This document shows, piece by piece, positions 9,043-17,373 of a stretch of 64,000 nt of DNA. Location of the stretch: positions 230,411 through 294,410 of the forward strand of contig NZ_JAGGPU010000006.1 in the NCBI RefSeq assembly GCF_018613605.1. Reading direction: 5' to 3'. The stretch is from Pedobacter sp. ISL-64 (GTDB lineage: Bacteria; Bacteroidota; Bacteroidia; Sphingobacteriales; Sphingobacteriaceae). Both the position numbers and the translations under genes were made by a program. The stretch's first letter is position 1. Every line of letters begins with the position of its first letter. A model generated the notes under the pieces. It searched no databases and had not been told where the DNA came from. It saw only the letters and a list, made by a program, of their open reading frames with translations.

Positions 9043-9076
9043 AACTGATCACCAATTAACCCAGATATTTACCTTC

Positions 9077-9106
9077 AACTGCCTAATATTTAAATATTAG
9101 GCAGTT
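9077..9106. terminator. 30-bp perfect palindrome downstream of integrase
   Basis: AACTGCCTAATATTT followed directly by its exact reverse complement, 35 bases after the integrase stop. It can act as a bidirectional terminator, though it lacks a long T-run. Confidence 0.6.
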
Positions 9107-9490
9107 ATCCGTAATATGGTTAAATTGGTATGATCGATTGGTTATAGAGGTTATTTCGGTGTGGTTTATCTAGGTTGAACAATGACTTTCTATTATTTTC
9201 AAATGGATTCTTAGGGGGCTACTTTTTTATTGCATAAGGTGTTGCTTTCCAGAGTTCACAAATTTAAAAGGATAATTTGCTTTGGGAAGGTAAAAATCAT
9301 TAAAATAAACCCCTATTCATAAAAACAGGGGTTTATTTATCGAGACACAATCAACAGCTACATTTTTTTATTAGAATCGGACAACGAATGCGCTTAAAAA
9401 CAGCACTAATGTGATTTTAAGTATAACCCCTAGTTATTCTTATCCTGATTTTATAAAAAAGTTACTCCGAAACAGTATGTTTATACCCGA
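9107..9490. other. Intergenic region between convergent genes
   Basis: AT-rich sequence between the integrase and the reverse-strand lipoprotein operon. Apart from the hairpin at 9303-9338 I see no gene. Confidence 0.6.
9303..9338. terminator. Hairpin terminator between convergent genes
   Basis: AAATAAACCCCT (9303-9314) pairs perfectly with AGGGGTTTATTT (9327-9338), 12-base loop, with A/T tracts on both sides, so it can work in both directions. Confidence 0.75.
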
Positions 9491-9946
9491 TTATTGGTTC
9501 TCTTTCACTACCACGCTATCGTCAATTGGAGTCCTATAAGGAACGAATTGTACTTTATTCGTTCTATATTTATTGCCTGGTAATACTTCTGTAATATACA
9601 GGTCATACTTATTATCAAGATAACGATTGTGTTCTGCTGAAATATCCATTAATTCTTTGAAGCTTATATAAGGATGATCTGGCTTTTTCGATACGATTTC
9701 TTCTTTCTTGTCTCCCTTTTTATTGATGTATGAAAATACTGTGTAGCTTTTATAGGGGGGGGTACACTTGCAAAAGAATGTAAAGTGGTGTTCGAAAAAA
9801 CTTATCGTTTCAATTTTTAACAATCGATTAGGCGGAGATATATTTATTGTGTCTGCTAAGAAATAAATTTTCTTATTCATGCTTTGGGAAAATGCCTCAA
9901 AGATTATAGTTGATAAGATGGCGATAAAAAACAATTTCTTTTTCAT
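9491..9946 (-). CDS. Small exported protein of unknown function
   Basis: Starting at MKKKLFFIAILS (9946) gives 151 residues with a clear signal peptide (to about FEAFSQS). The longer frame to 9991 would overlap the upstream gene, so I reject it. The mature part is polar with no motif I know (SFFEHHFTFFCKCTPPYKS; DLYITEVLPGNKYRTNKV). It begins 4 bases after the HExxH lipoprotein stop, so the two are translationally coupled and probably work together in the envelope. Unknown function; orphan within the mobile island. Confidence 0.65.
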   Translation of the reverse strand: MKKKLFFIAILSTIIFEAFSQSMNKKIYFLADTINISPPNRLLKIETISFFEHHFTFFCKCTPPYKSYTVFSYINKKGDKKEEIVSKKPDHPYISFKELMDISAEHNRYLDNKYDLYITEVLPGNKYRTNKVQFVPYRTPIDDSVVVKENQ

Positions 9947-9950
9947 GGTA

Positions 9951-11603
9951 TTAAGGGCAAGTGGTAGGCAATTTTTTATTAGCAGGAACATTTTTTAGAT
10001 TTGCTAAATTAAAAGTATTTAATTCAGCATCGGTAATTCCATACTTTGTTTTAATATTGTTAAAAGATGTGATTAGCATACCCTTGTAAATTTCGTATAC
10101 ATTTACTCCATTTACAATCGGAGACTGTGGGGCTGGGCCAGGATTGTTCAAACCAAATAATGCGGCCATTTGGTATTCTTTATTCGTATATGCGGTACCG
10201 TTGACGGCCTTCAATATCCCCCAGAAATTCTCGAAATATTCTTCTAAAAATATGGAATGGTCGTTGAAATTCCCACCTCCTTGGGCCGAACTCTTGGCAA
10301 CCGTTTCAAAATTAACAATATTAATCGCCCATGTCGAATATCTAGTTGTATCCACAGGGAAGCCATACTGACCAGCCTTGATATAATAATTAGCATATGC
10401 ATGACCAGTTTCATGGATTGCTGTTGCCTGCAATAAGAGCTGTGAAGCATTGGTCATAGCCGCGGTATTAAACCTAATAGTCGAGCTCGTTCCTGCATAT
10501 TCTCCCGTTGTTCCTAAACTATAACTAGTTGTGCCAACTCCGTAATCCTGTGCCGAAAAATCATATTTCAAATTTGGTAAACCCTGCATGCCGAGTGTTG
10601 TGCCGTTTGGCAGTTGGATTTTCTGAAAAGGTTGAACTAGCTTTCCGTATCTCTGATTGCCTTCCAATTTGTTTAGAACTTCCTTTACCATGCATGGATA
10701 ATGTTTCAAAAGGGAGTCTTGTTTCACCTCTATGGTTGGTATACTTTCCCCTCCACTGCCTCCAGTTCCGCCACCGCCCGGTGCAGCTGGTCCGCTACCC
10801 CCTCCGCAAATGGTATGTCCAACATAAAGGCTATAGACATTCTCACAATACGTATAATAAGCGCCGATGTCGTAGCAATCCACCCCAATTACTTCGTATA
10901 TGGGTGTTTCTATACAAGCATCAGGTAAGGCTTGCATTATTTTGCCACTACCGGATTGATGATTTATGGAAGCTTGCTTATTAGGCAATTTTACGCCACC
11001 GATCGATATGGCATTGGTCATTTTGCCATCAAGATTATGATACACTATCGTGCCTATAAAATTGGGTTCCTTTTTTAAGAACGTATTCTGTTCTGGGTTC
11101 GAAGAGCTGGCAAGATATTCATCACTACTAATAATGGTCATGAAATAGCCTTCAGTAGCCGTTGACGTTTTTATGAACAAGAGTCTTGTAAAGCTTTTTT
11201 TTATGTTGACCTTTTTTCCTTCAACAGGTGCTTCCGTGTTGAATTTAAATATACCCTCGGTTGTTACCGGCACTTCTATAATGGTACTGTCTGAAGATTG
11301 GTAAGATTTAGCATTTGTCCAGTCAATACTAAGTGAATGATCAACAATACCTGGGACTGCCTTGGTAGATACAAGCCCTAATGAGGAGATTTTATTGGAA
11401 TTTGGTTGCCGGAAAAGTGATGTAGTCAAAGTCCTATTGGATGTTTGACTGGAAAACCAGGCTTTTACATCAGAAATAGTTTCTGCATTCTCGAGTTTTT
11501 GCTGATTATCTTTTTTACAAGCTGCTATAATAAGCAGGATCATTAGGCAACATAATCCAATTACCTTTAATGGCATTGATAGAGCGTTGATTTTTATCAT
11601 CAT
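9951..11603 (-). CDS. Lipoprotein with putative zinc metallopeptidase domain (HExxH)
   Basis: 550 residues with a lipoprotein signal (LMILLIIAAC, Cys at about residue 29). The N-terminal third is beta-rich and contains an IxxDEYLASSS segment reminiscent of Bacteroidota envelope lipoproteins. A Gly/Ser/Pro-rich linker (GGGSGPAAPGGGGTGG, about 270-290) leads to the C-terminal half, which contains AIHETGHAYANYY. HETGH is a classical HExxH zinc-binding motif. The enzyme is probably cell-surface anchored and cleaves proteins or peptides, but no third zinc ligand can be assigned by eye. First gene of a two-gene unit with the small exported protein. Alternative: a catalytically inert adhesin-like lipoprotein. 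Confidence 0.7.
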   Translation of the reverse strand: MMIKINALSMPLKVIGLCCLMILLIIAACKKDNQQKLENAETISDVKAWFSSQTSNRTLTTSLFRQPNSNKISSLGLVSTKAVPGIVDHSLSIDWTNAKSYQSSDSTIIEVPVTTEGIFKFNTEAPVEGKKVNIKKSFTRLLFIKTSTATEGYFMTIISSDEYLASSSNPEQNTFLKKEPNFIGTIVYHNLDGKMTNAISIGGVKLPNKQASINHQSGSGKIMQALPDACIETPIYEVIGVDCYDIGAYYTYCENVYSLYVGHTICGGGSGPAAPGGGGTGGSGGESIPTIEVKQDSLLKHYPCMVKEVLNKLEGNQRYGKLVQPFQKIQLPNGTTLGMQGLPNLKYDFSAQDYGVGTTSYSLGTTGEYAGTSSTIRFNTAAMTNASQLLLQATAIHETGHAYANYYIKAGQYGFPVDTTRYSTWAINIVNFETVAKSSAQGGGNFNDHSIFLEEYFENFWGILKAVNGTAYTNKEYQMAALFGLNNPGPAPQSPIVNGVNVYEIYKGMLITSFNNIKTKYGITDAELNTFNLANLKNVPANKKLPTTCP

Positions 11604-12034
11604 TGATTTAGATTGTTTTAAGTTAATTAATATTAGAGAGGATGATTGAACGAATGTAATTCCATAACTTGATAAAACAAAATATAATTAGACGAAATTG
11701 TAAATTATTAATGTATTAAATTGTCATGATATTACATATTGCTTTAATGATAAGCAATGAGCTGAGACGGTGTAATTTAAAGTGCGGTATATAGAATAAA
11801 TCATATTGTCCCACTCAACACGCTATGTCACAATTGATCAAAGCTCTGGCATTATATTCCTTGATTTCTCATTTGTAGCTTCTCCTAAGCCTCTTAAATA
11901 ATTAAGCGTTACAATCTCATGTTTGAGTGTCCTAATATTACTGTATGATGTTTAAATATTTTGTTCTGCTATAGATCATACGACATCAGTATCTAAAAGA
12001 ATACAAAGTTTGATTGGCGGTAATTAGATTAAAC

Positions 12035-12063
12035 ATAGTCGTTTGGGTTTTGCTCTTGACTAT
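12035..12063. repeat. ATAGTC/GACTAT inverted-repeat element, copy 1
   Basis: ATAGTCGTTTGGG...CTTGACTAT. The ends are inverted repeats of each other, and the sequence is echoed at 12206-12237 (ATAGTCGTTTAAT...CTTGACTAT). Confidence 0.45.
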
Positions 12064-12205
12064 TGTGTCTTAAAGTAATCATCATTAAATGGTTCTGATG
12101 TTAAAGTGAAGATATTTAAATCAGCTTCAGTAGAGCGGGTCATTCTTTTAATCAATTCCTATTTCAAATACTCTGGGTTAAACCAAAGAAAAGGAGGAAT
12201 CGGTC

Positions 12206-12237
12206 ATAGTCGTTTAATTTCGCGAATACTTGACTAT
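12206..12237. repeat. ATAGTC/GACTAT inverted-repeat element, copy 2
   Basis: The same 9-10 base ends as copy 1 (ATAGTCGTTT and CTTGACTAT) with a different centre. Two copies 171 bases apart suggest protein binding sites. Confidence 0.45.
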
Positions 12238-12445
12238 TAGTCTACTTTTATCCATTAATAGTTTACTATATACACACAGATTATTACCCAATTAAATTAT
12301 CCCTTTTTATCTAGTTAACATTATTGTGTTTATGTGAACTTTATCAGTAAACTGCGATTATGTAATGGCCGTTACTCGTTTAGCCTTCTTTCAGAAAATC
12401 AAATTACATTAAAATCATATTTTGTTTGGGACACATCAAAAATGA

Positions 12446-12613
12446 CCGTTGCAGAAGAATAGGACGCTAGTTTTGCGTAAATGCAAAATGCGGGAACAGC
12501 AACGGCCCATGGAGGGTTTGGCTGTTCCGCAGGCCACACTTGCGGGATGGGCATCCCTAATAAAAAACTTGGATAAACCACTGAAAAGAAGCAAGAGTAT
12601 TGATATTCTTGCT
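12446..12613 (+). ncRNA. Candidate structured RNA / attenuator-like element
   Basis: CCGTTGC (12446-12452) pairs with GCAACGG (12499-12505), enclosing TTTTGC/GCAAAA (12471-12476, 12483-12488). Alternatively GGAACAGC (12493-12500) pairs with GCTGTTCC (12521-12528); the two folds share bases and exclude each other. A terminal hairpin AGCAAGAGTAT/ATATTCTTGCT (12590-12613) is followed by pyrimidine-rich sequence. The block is GC-richer than its surroundings. No known RNA family is recognised, so this is a structure-only call. Confidence 0.35.
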
Positions 12614-12696
12614 CTCTTTCTTATTCTATTTTGTATTTATCTTGGTACCCAAAAAGAAAAGCTTATTAGTTTTTTATCCCTTCCATGTCAATGGAT

Positions 12697-13986
12697 TTAT
12701 TTGACTTCAAGCTCATAGTATTCTTTGATTTCATTAACGTAATGTTCAAAATGCTCCTTATAATAACCCTTAGGAACCTGGATTCTAAAATTTTTCCGAC
12801 TAAAAAAGAGAACTACCCTGGAATCCGTTTCGGATTCCAAAAAATACCACACATTGGGCTTTGAAGCGGAGCAGATGAAAAACATGGCAATCCTATCCTC
12901 ACAAAAAAGCAAAACCTTGCCATTTACCCTGAACCTTAATTTAAGCTCATAATGATCTCCCTTGTCGGTAAGGAGAAAGCTTAAAGTTGGGACTTCCATT
13001 GAAAAAGTCGCAACCTGCATATCCTTTTTCATAGGCCTCTTCTGTATGTTTCTCATTCCATAGGTAAACAGGTAGTGGCTAAACGGTTCCCGCGAAAGCA
13101 TTGGCAATGCTTTATTAAAAAGTTCAAAAATCTTATCTCTGTTGTTAAGGTTCAAATCGTTGATTTCATCCGACAGTTCCTCATTGTCTGCATATTCCGT
13201 GAACTGAATTCTTGCAATGTTCTTCATTTCATAGCAGATCTTGTTTAGATCGGCCTGATTTGGGGTAAAATCAAATCCTTCAGTATCACTATCCTCGAAA
13301 ATGAAGCCCTTATATGATTTTACAGTTTTATTATCTGCATTGGCAGAAAAGGTATAGGGGAGCAAAAAAGGATAATGGTTAGAATGGAACCGGACAGGAT
13401 CTGTATTGGCGAGACAGTAGCCAACAGCATTTTCATTATTTAAGATAATCGGCTCCTTCTTTCCAACCTCCCTCTTCAAGACTTTTCGTTCCGTCATAGG
13501 TAAGAAATAATCATTTGGCCTAAAAAAGCCATTGAATATTTTCTTTAATTTGATGTCTATTCCATAGCGGTCACAGATCACATCAAGATATTTAGACCTT
13601 CCGGTTATCTCATTAAAGCATTCCGGCCAGTAATATTTCTCAAAGTCATGGAATTCATTCCATAACATTGCTCTTAGGGTTCGATAAGCATATCTTCCGA
13701 GATAACACTCATCCGTATCAACGCTACAGCTTACCAGTAGATGATCATATTCCACCTTTAAGTAAACCTTCACAGGGTGCTCATTTTCAAGCTTTACCCT
13801 AATTGTTAATACTCCCTTCTTAAAGGAAACTGGTTTCCTTTCCACTCGATAAAATGGTCTGTTACCAGCCCTCATCTCGGTATGGGACTCAAGGACATTT
13901 AATCTCAATATGCGGCTATTTTTTTCAAAAGGAAGTTTGTAAAACTGGGAAATCGGTTTTCCAGCTACCATAGTTATATCAGCCAT
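12697..13986 (-). CDS. Unknown 429-aa protein coupled to a NTase/HEPN gene
   Basis: A soluble 429-residue protein, no signal peptide or membrane segment. I recognise no catalytic motif. It opens with beta-rich sequence (VSFKKGVLTIRVKLENEHPVK), has a Cys-containing segment (YDHLLVSCSVDTDECYLGRY), a charged helical middle (DEINDLNLNNRDKIFELFNKAL) and ends in strands (ELKLRFRVNGKVLLFCEDRI). It starts 18 bases after the HEPN-type gene in the same direction, so both are in one operon divergent from an XRE regulator. In a mobile island this arrangement suggests a toxin-antitoxin, defence or element-maintenance role, but nothing in this sequence proves it. Confidence 0.6.
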   Translation of the reverse strand: MADITMVAGKPISQFYKLPFEKNSRILRLNVLESHTEMRAGNRPFYRVERKPVSFKKGVLTIRVKLENEHPVKVYLKVEYDHLLVSCSVDTDECYLGRYAYRTLRAMLWNEFHDFEKYYWPECFNEITGRSKYLDVICDRYGIDIKLKKIFNGFFRPNDYFLPMTERKVLKREVGKKEPIILNNENAVGYCLANTDPVRFHSNHYPFLLPYTFSANADNKTVKSYKGFIFEDSDTEGFDFTPNQADLNKICYEMKNIARIQFTEYADNEELSDEINDLNLNNRDKIFELFNKALPMLSREPFSHYLFTYGMRNIQKRPMKKDMQVATFSMEVPTLSFLLTDKGDHYELKLRFRVNGKVLLFCEDRIAMFFICSASKPNVWYFLESETDSRVVLFFSRKNFRIQVPKGYYKEHFEHYVNEIKEYYELEVK

Positions 13987-14004
13987 TTTCGATTTCTCCT
14001 TTCT

Positions 14005-14865
14005 CTAGTCCTGTATCTTCACACTCCGTGCAAGAAGATCTATTTTTTTGTCACAGAGGCTTTTTGCAAGAACCAGAAAATTATGTACCAGCGTATAAAG
14101 TTTATCCGCATCACCCATTTCGACATTAAAATTATCCTTATACCTTGCATGGCTGTAACTGTTCATCAGTTTTTCAAATAACCTCCTGTTATCCGGAGTA
14201 CCTAGTAATAGTTCTCTCGGCTTTTCCGAGAAACACGCACAGATATCCAGTAACCTGCCCAGATGGTGTATATCAGACCTATAAGCCATAAATACCCTGA
14301 TCATTGCAATGCAGGACTGCTCTACAACCTGGTGAAGCATAAATACGCAGACATTGAATTTTTCATTGCTGTAACATTCTCCGGCACCATCCAAAAACCC
14401 CTGTGCCATTGGTATCCTATGATAAAGGTGTTTTTTTGCTTTTTCAAGGGATATCTTTTTATCGAGCTGGTACTCGGGAAACAGGTTGAAAGTACCATCG
14501 TGGCTATACAGCTGAATGCCTGTATTAAATACGTTAATAAAAAACCTGTTGTTGCCCGCAATAGCCGCTTCAACGCTCTCTTTGCTGTGCACTAAAATCG
14601 TGATCTTCCCATAATTAAAATGTGTGTTTACGTAGTCCTGAACCCCATGTTCAATCCGTGTAGTTCCCTCAATGACCATTAAAAGGTAATAATGAAAAGT
14701 GGAGTTTTTCTGCTCAGGCATAAAGGAGCTACAGGAATCCTTATTGGTACTGATTTCCCCAAACTTGAGGATATTTAGCGGATTAAACTTTTGGGCGAGT
14801 TCCCGTACAAAAGTAGAAAACCTTTCGCTCTGGCCTTCCACTGGCTTTAATAATTTCTTTTTCAT
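14005..14865 (-). CDS. Nucleotidyltransferase-like/HEPN domain protein
   Basis: 286 residues from MKKKLLKPVEGQSERF; the longer frame to 14922 adds an improbable extension. Residues about 30-140 look like a minimal nucleotidyltransferase-like domain with degenerate active-site sequence (NPLNILKFGEIST, YYLLMVIEG). From about 160 there is a HEPN-like helical domain (FNVCVFMLHQVVEQSCIAMI; HHLGRLLDIC; SYSHARYKDNF). HEPN domains are often RNases or RNA-binding, and NTase-HEPN pairs form toxin-antitoxin systems in which one protein AMPylates the other; here both are fused in one chain. RSDIHH could supply an R-x4-H motif. Divergent from the XRE gene, with about 120 bases between. Confidence 0.7.
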   Translation of the reverse strand: MKKKLLKPVEGQSERFSTFVRELAQKFNPLNILKFGEISTNKDSCSSFMPEQKNSTFHYYLLMVIEGTTRIEHGVQDYVNTHFNYGKITILVHSKESVEAAIAGNNRFFINVFNTGIQLYSHDGTFNLFPEYQLDKKISLEKAKKHLYHRIPMAQGFLDGAGECYSNEKFNVCVFMLHQVVEQSCIAMIRVFMAYRSDIHHLGRLLDICACFSEKPRELLLGTPDNRRLFEKLMNSYSHARYKDNFNVEMGDADKLYTLVHNFLVLAKSLCDKKIDLLARSVKIQD

Positions 14866-14923
14866 ATCTTCATGGTTAATACGAAAACCAATTTCGATCA
14901 GAAAAAGCGCGTACGGAACCATA

Positions 14924-14963
14924 ACAGTTTGTTAAATACAAGCACAGGGTTGTTTTTAACTGT
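14924..14963. promoter_or_regulatory. Inverted repeat between HEPN and XRE genes (candidate operator)
   Basis: ACAGTT (14924-14929) and AACTGT (14958-14963) form an inverted repeat centred in the divergent promoter region, suitably placed for the adjacent XRE protein to repress both directions. Inferred. Confidence 0.35.
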
Positions 14964-14977
14964 CGGAATTTTTTAAA

Positions 14978-14985
14978 TATATTTG
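14978..14985 (+). promoter_or_regulatory. Bacteroidota -7 element (TATATTTG) for XRE gene
   Basis: TATATTTG matches TAnnTTTG. It ends only 3 bases before the first ATG (14989), so transcription would begin about there. Either the mRNA is leaderless or translation starts at the internal ATG at 15016. Confidence 0.4.
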
Positions 14986-14988
14986 AAC

Positions 14989-15402
14989 ATGGAAACCTCA
15001 GAAAAAACGAACAAAATGCATCTTGGTAGAAAAATAAGCCGAATTCGTGAACTGCGTGGTATGAAGCAGGAAGCGCTTGCGGCTGAACTAGGCATTAGCC
15101 AGCAGGCTATTAGCAAACTTGAACAGAGTGAAGAAATTGAGGATTCGACATTAGAAAAAGTTGCAATTGCTTTGGGAGTCTCTAGTAATGCTATAAAAGA
15201 ATACTCGGATGAGGCTGTTTTTAATATTATCTCTAACACCTTTCACAATACCAGTAGTGATAATTCAACATTGATAGCAAGCTCGTTAAACTACCAACCA
15301 ACTTTTAATACTATTGAGAAAATCATAGATCTATATGAACGATTGCTTCAAAGTGAACGTGAAAAGGTAGAATTACTTAAAGGTACGAATAACGAAAAGT
15401 AA
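14989..15402 (+). CDS. XRE-family helix-turn-helix regulator
   Basis: 137 residues. An HTH_3 domain spans about residues 10-70 (LGRKISRIRELRGMKQEALA, then ELGISQQAISKLEQSEEI), followed by a polar C-terminal tail ending in a short coiled coil (IDLYERLLQSEREKVELLKG). Such regulators normally bind operators as dimers and repress. It is divergent from the HEPN operon, so it probably controls that operon and itself through the inverted repeat at 14924-14963. Start choice is uncertain: ATG 14989 keeps METSEKTN, but ATG 15016 (MHLGRKIS) sits better behind the TATATTTG promoter. Confidence 0.85.
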   Translation: METSEKTNKMHLGRKISRIRELRGMKQEALAAELGISQQAISKLEQSEEIEDSTLEKVAIALGVSSNAIKEYSDEAVFNIISNTFHNTSSDNSTLIASSLNYQPTFNTIEKIIDLYERLLQSEREKVELLKGTNNEK

Positions 15403-15436
15403 ATTTTCCGGTTTAACCTTTTTATAATATAAACGG

Positions 15437-15472
15437 AATCAGCCTCTGTAGTACTACGGAGGCTGATTTTTC
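15437..15472 (+). terminator. Rho-independent terminator after XRE gene
   Basis: AATCAGCCTC (15437-15446) pairs with GAGGCTGATT (15459-15468), followed by TTTCTT. Confidence 0.85.
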
Positions 15473-15533
15473 TTAAAACCAACGGATTTTCAATACATGT
15501 TAAACGTAAACGCAGCAGGCACTACTTGACCTT

Positions 15534-15956
15534 TTACTTTAGATGTTTATCCATCAACAAATAAGCGAAGATCAGGAATACAAAAGTTAATATGCAGACA
15601 ATAACCCTGGTCAATACTGCCCTAACATATTCCACACTCCTAAGCTGCTCGGGAAAAAATATAAAGCGGAATTCTTTTTTGAGCGGCGTTGGCCATTTCT
15701 TCATACTTTGGTTTATACCGGATAATCCATTTTTCAATGTTGCATTGATTTCAGACAAATCAGGCTTAGGGCCTTGAATCACCACATTGCTGAATTTTTG
15801 TTCAAAATTTGCTATTAATGATTGTGTCTGTTCTTCTTTTTGCAAAATTGCTGCATTTTTAGTGGTCAGCTCCTTTTCCAAAAAATCTGTCTTTCTGATT
15901 AAATTTTCTACCACTTCATCAATCATTGTTTTTTCAGGTGTCTGTTGATTGCTCAT
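15534..15956 (-). CDS. Mobilization-associated coiled-coil membrane protein
   Basis: 140 residues. The N-terminal 65 residues are charged and helical (VVENLIRKTDFLEKELTTKN), probably coiled coil. One transmembrane segment lies near the C-terminus (VLTRVIVCILTFVFLIFAYLL), leaving a short basic tail. No signal peptide. It follows the relaxase gene by 42 bases in the same direction. Small membrane proteins of this kind commonly stand last in Bacteroidota mob operons and may help dock the relaxosome at the membrane, but that role is an inference from position. Confidence 0.65.
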   Translation of the reverse strand: MSNQQTPEKTMIDEVVENLIRKTDFLEKELTTKNAAILQKEEQTQSLIANFEQKFSNVVIQGPKPDLSEINATLKNGLSGINQSMKKWPTPLKKEFRFIFFPEQLRSVEYVRAVLTRVIVCILTFVFLIFAYLLMDKHLK

Positions 15957-15998
15957 ATTAGATTCCTTCCTTATAAATGTTATAATTAATAGTTTATA

Positions 15999-16979
15999 TT
16001 ATCTGGTATTTGTACGGGCTTTCTCTTGCCTCCTCCGGTTTCGGCCATAGATCGCCTCATCATCCACATCGTCTGATATATCAATTCCTAATGAGCCTAG
16101 ATAATTGGTTTTTGGTTCATGACTTAAGTACTGTTCTTTGGGTCCTTGTTTGAGATAATGGGGCTCATTACCGGACTGTTTTAAAATTTCTCTTAGTTCA
16201 TCTGCCAGACTTTTAGGTTTCGCCAGTTGCACTTGTTCCTGTTTTTCCTGCATACGGTCAGCAATCATCTTACTGATTTTTCCGTAGCTTAAACTACGGT
16301 CAATTTCCGATCCCTTGAACTGATATTCACCTTTACCAAAACTGATTCCCTGTACGTTCTGTGTGCCGCTTTTAAACTTATATAGTATATTGATGCCCTG
16401 CTTAGCCAGTAGCTTTTGCAATTCTTCCATGCTTTTAACCTTCGGTAGTATCGCTTTGATCTGATCATGGATTTGGTATTTCGCTTTGTCGGCTCCTTTA
16501 AGCCGTTGACGGTTTACCCTGTCTTTCCCTGCTGCCATGTGGAAACCGTATTTTAGGGTCAACGCTTTGCTTGCTTTTACATTGTTCCACCGTTGGTTGG
16601 CATCACTTATTGTTTTGCCATCGTTGTCTACACGGTTGTAAACAATATGTAAATGGTCATGATCCGTATCGTGATGCCTGACCATTAGCACCTGTGTATC
16701 GAAAATTTTCATCTTTTTCAGGTATTCCTTAGCAATGCTTACCATCAGTTCATCCGTAAGTTTTGGGCTGTCCTCCGGGCTCCAGTTTAAAGCAATGTGT
16801 CCGACTGCTTGTCCCAAGCCAGGGCGCATTTTCCGCTGCATGTTAAAATCTGCAATCGTATGTGCTACTTCGCCTGTTCGCAAACCCGTAGCGTCCAATA
16901 TAACCGCATCTTTTTTCAGCATACAGTACTCTACGCAGCCCTTAAAGCTTTTGCCGGACTTAGGTATTTTTCCCATCAT
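15999..16979 (-). CDS. Relaxase/mobilization nuclease (MobA/VirD2 type)
   Basis: 326 residues. The relaxase nicks one strand at oriT and pilots it into the recipient through a helper conjugation machine. A candidate catalytic Tyr is in VEYCMLKK (about residue 18). The metal-binding three-His motif is clear: RHHDTDHDHLHIVYNRVD (about 100-117). The rest (QRLKGADKAKYQIHDQIKAI; GISFGKGEYQFKGSEIDRSL) matches Bacteroidota mobilization relaxases, and the C-terminus is charged. The start overlaps the end of mobC by 20 bases, so the two are coupled. No coupling protein or type IV secretion genes are present, so the island is mobilizable rather than self-transmissible. Confidence 0.93.
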   Translation of the reverse strand: MMGKIPKSGKSFKGCVEYCMLKKDAVILDATGLRTGEVAHTIADFNMQRKMRPGLGQAVGHIALNWSPEDSPKLTDELMVSIAKEYLKKMKIFDTQVLMVRHHDTDHDHLHIVYNRVDNDGKTISDANQRWNNVKASKALTLKYGFHMAAGKDRVNRQRLKGADKAKYQIHDQIKAILPKVKSMEELQKLLAKQGINILYKFKSGTQNVQGISFGKGEYQFKGSEIDRSLSYGKISKMIADRMQEKQEQVQLAKPKSLADELREILKQSGNEPHYLKQGPKEQYLSHEPKTNYLGSLGIDISDDVDDEAIYGRNRRRQEKARTNTR

Positions 16980-17373
16980 CGCTATTGAGGTATTTAAGTG
17001 TCTGATCGATCTCTGTTAACAAATGACCGCACTTGATCGCAATACTCATGATCCCACTGGTGTGCGCCAGTTTTGTTAATTGGTTTAAGTTGTTGGCCAT
17101 ACCTGCCAGCAGGTGTAAAACACGCCTGTCTTCGGTTGTAAGGCGGGTCATTACTTTTGCTTTTAGGATGGCTTCCCTAACCCAATCACTGATCCGCATG
17201 CCTGCCCCACGGGCTTTGGATTCAATCAGGAAACGTTCTGTAGTGGTTAGCCGTACTTTAACATGTACCTCCCGCCTGATCCTTTTTTTTGGTGCCCCAC
17301 CCTTATGTTTGGGGCGTTGAGCTGACTTATTTATCTGGTCTTTTAGACCCGTCTTTGATATTATACTGGTCAT
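16960..17373 (-). CDS. mobC: MobC-like relaxosome accessory protein
   Basis: 137 residues with a basic N-terminus (RPKHKGGAPKKRIRRE), a ribbon-helix-helix-like segment (HVKVRLTTTERFLIESKARG, then AGMRISDWVREAIL) and a MobC-type C-terminal helical part (VLHLLAGMANNLNQLTKLAH). MobC proteins bind oriT and help the relaxase open the DNA. It lies directly upstream of and overlaps the relaxase gene, which fits the usual mobC-mobA order, with a GC-rich probable oriT region just upstream at 17374-17613. Confidence 0.88.
   Translation of the reverse strand: MTSIISKTGLKDQINKSAQRPKHKGGAPKKRIRREVHVKVRLTTTERFLIESKARGAGMRISDWVREAILKAKVMTRLTTEDRRVLHLLAGMANNLNQLTKLAHTSGIMSIAIKCGHLLTEIDQTLKYLNSDDGKNT

Larger units (their letters stand above)
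11604..12696. other. 1.1-kb region without a convincing gene
   Basis: Very AT-rich up to about 12440, including two related inverted-repeat elements (ATAGTC...GACTAT at 12035-12063 and 12206-12237). Then comes a GC-richer, highly structured block (12446-12528) and a hairpin at 12590-12613. Short frames across it have no protein-like composition. It may hold a small RNA or regulatory sequence for the flanking genes. Confidence 0.5.

Noticed and set aside
12399..12718. Forward 89-aa and reverse 60-aa frames over the structured block
   Set aside because: No protein-like conservation pattern; both simply read through the stem-loops.
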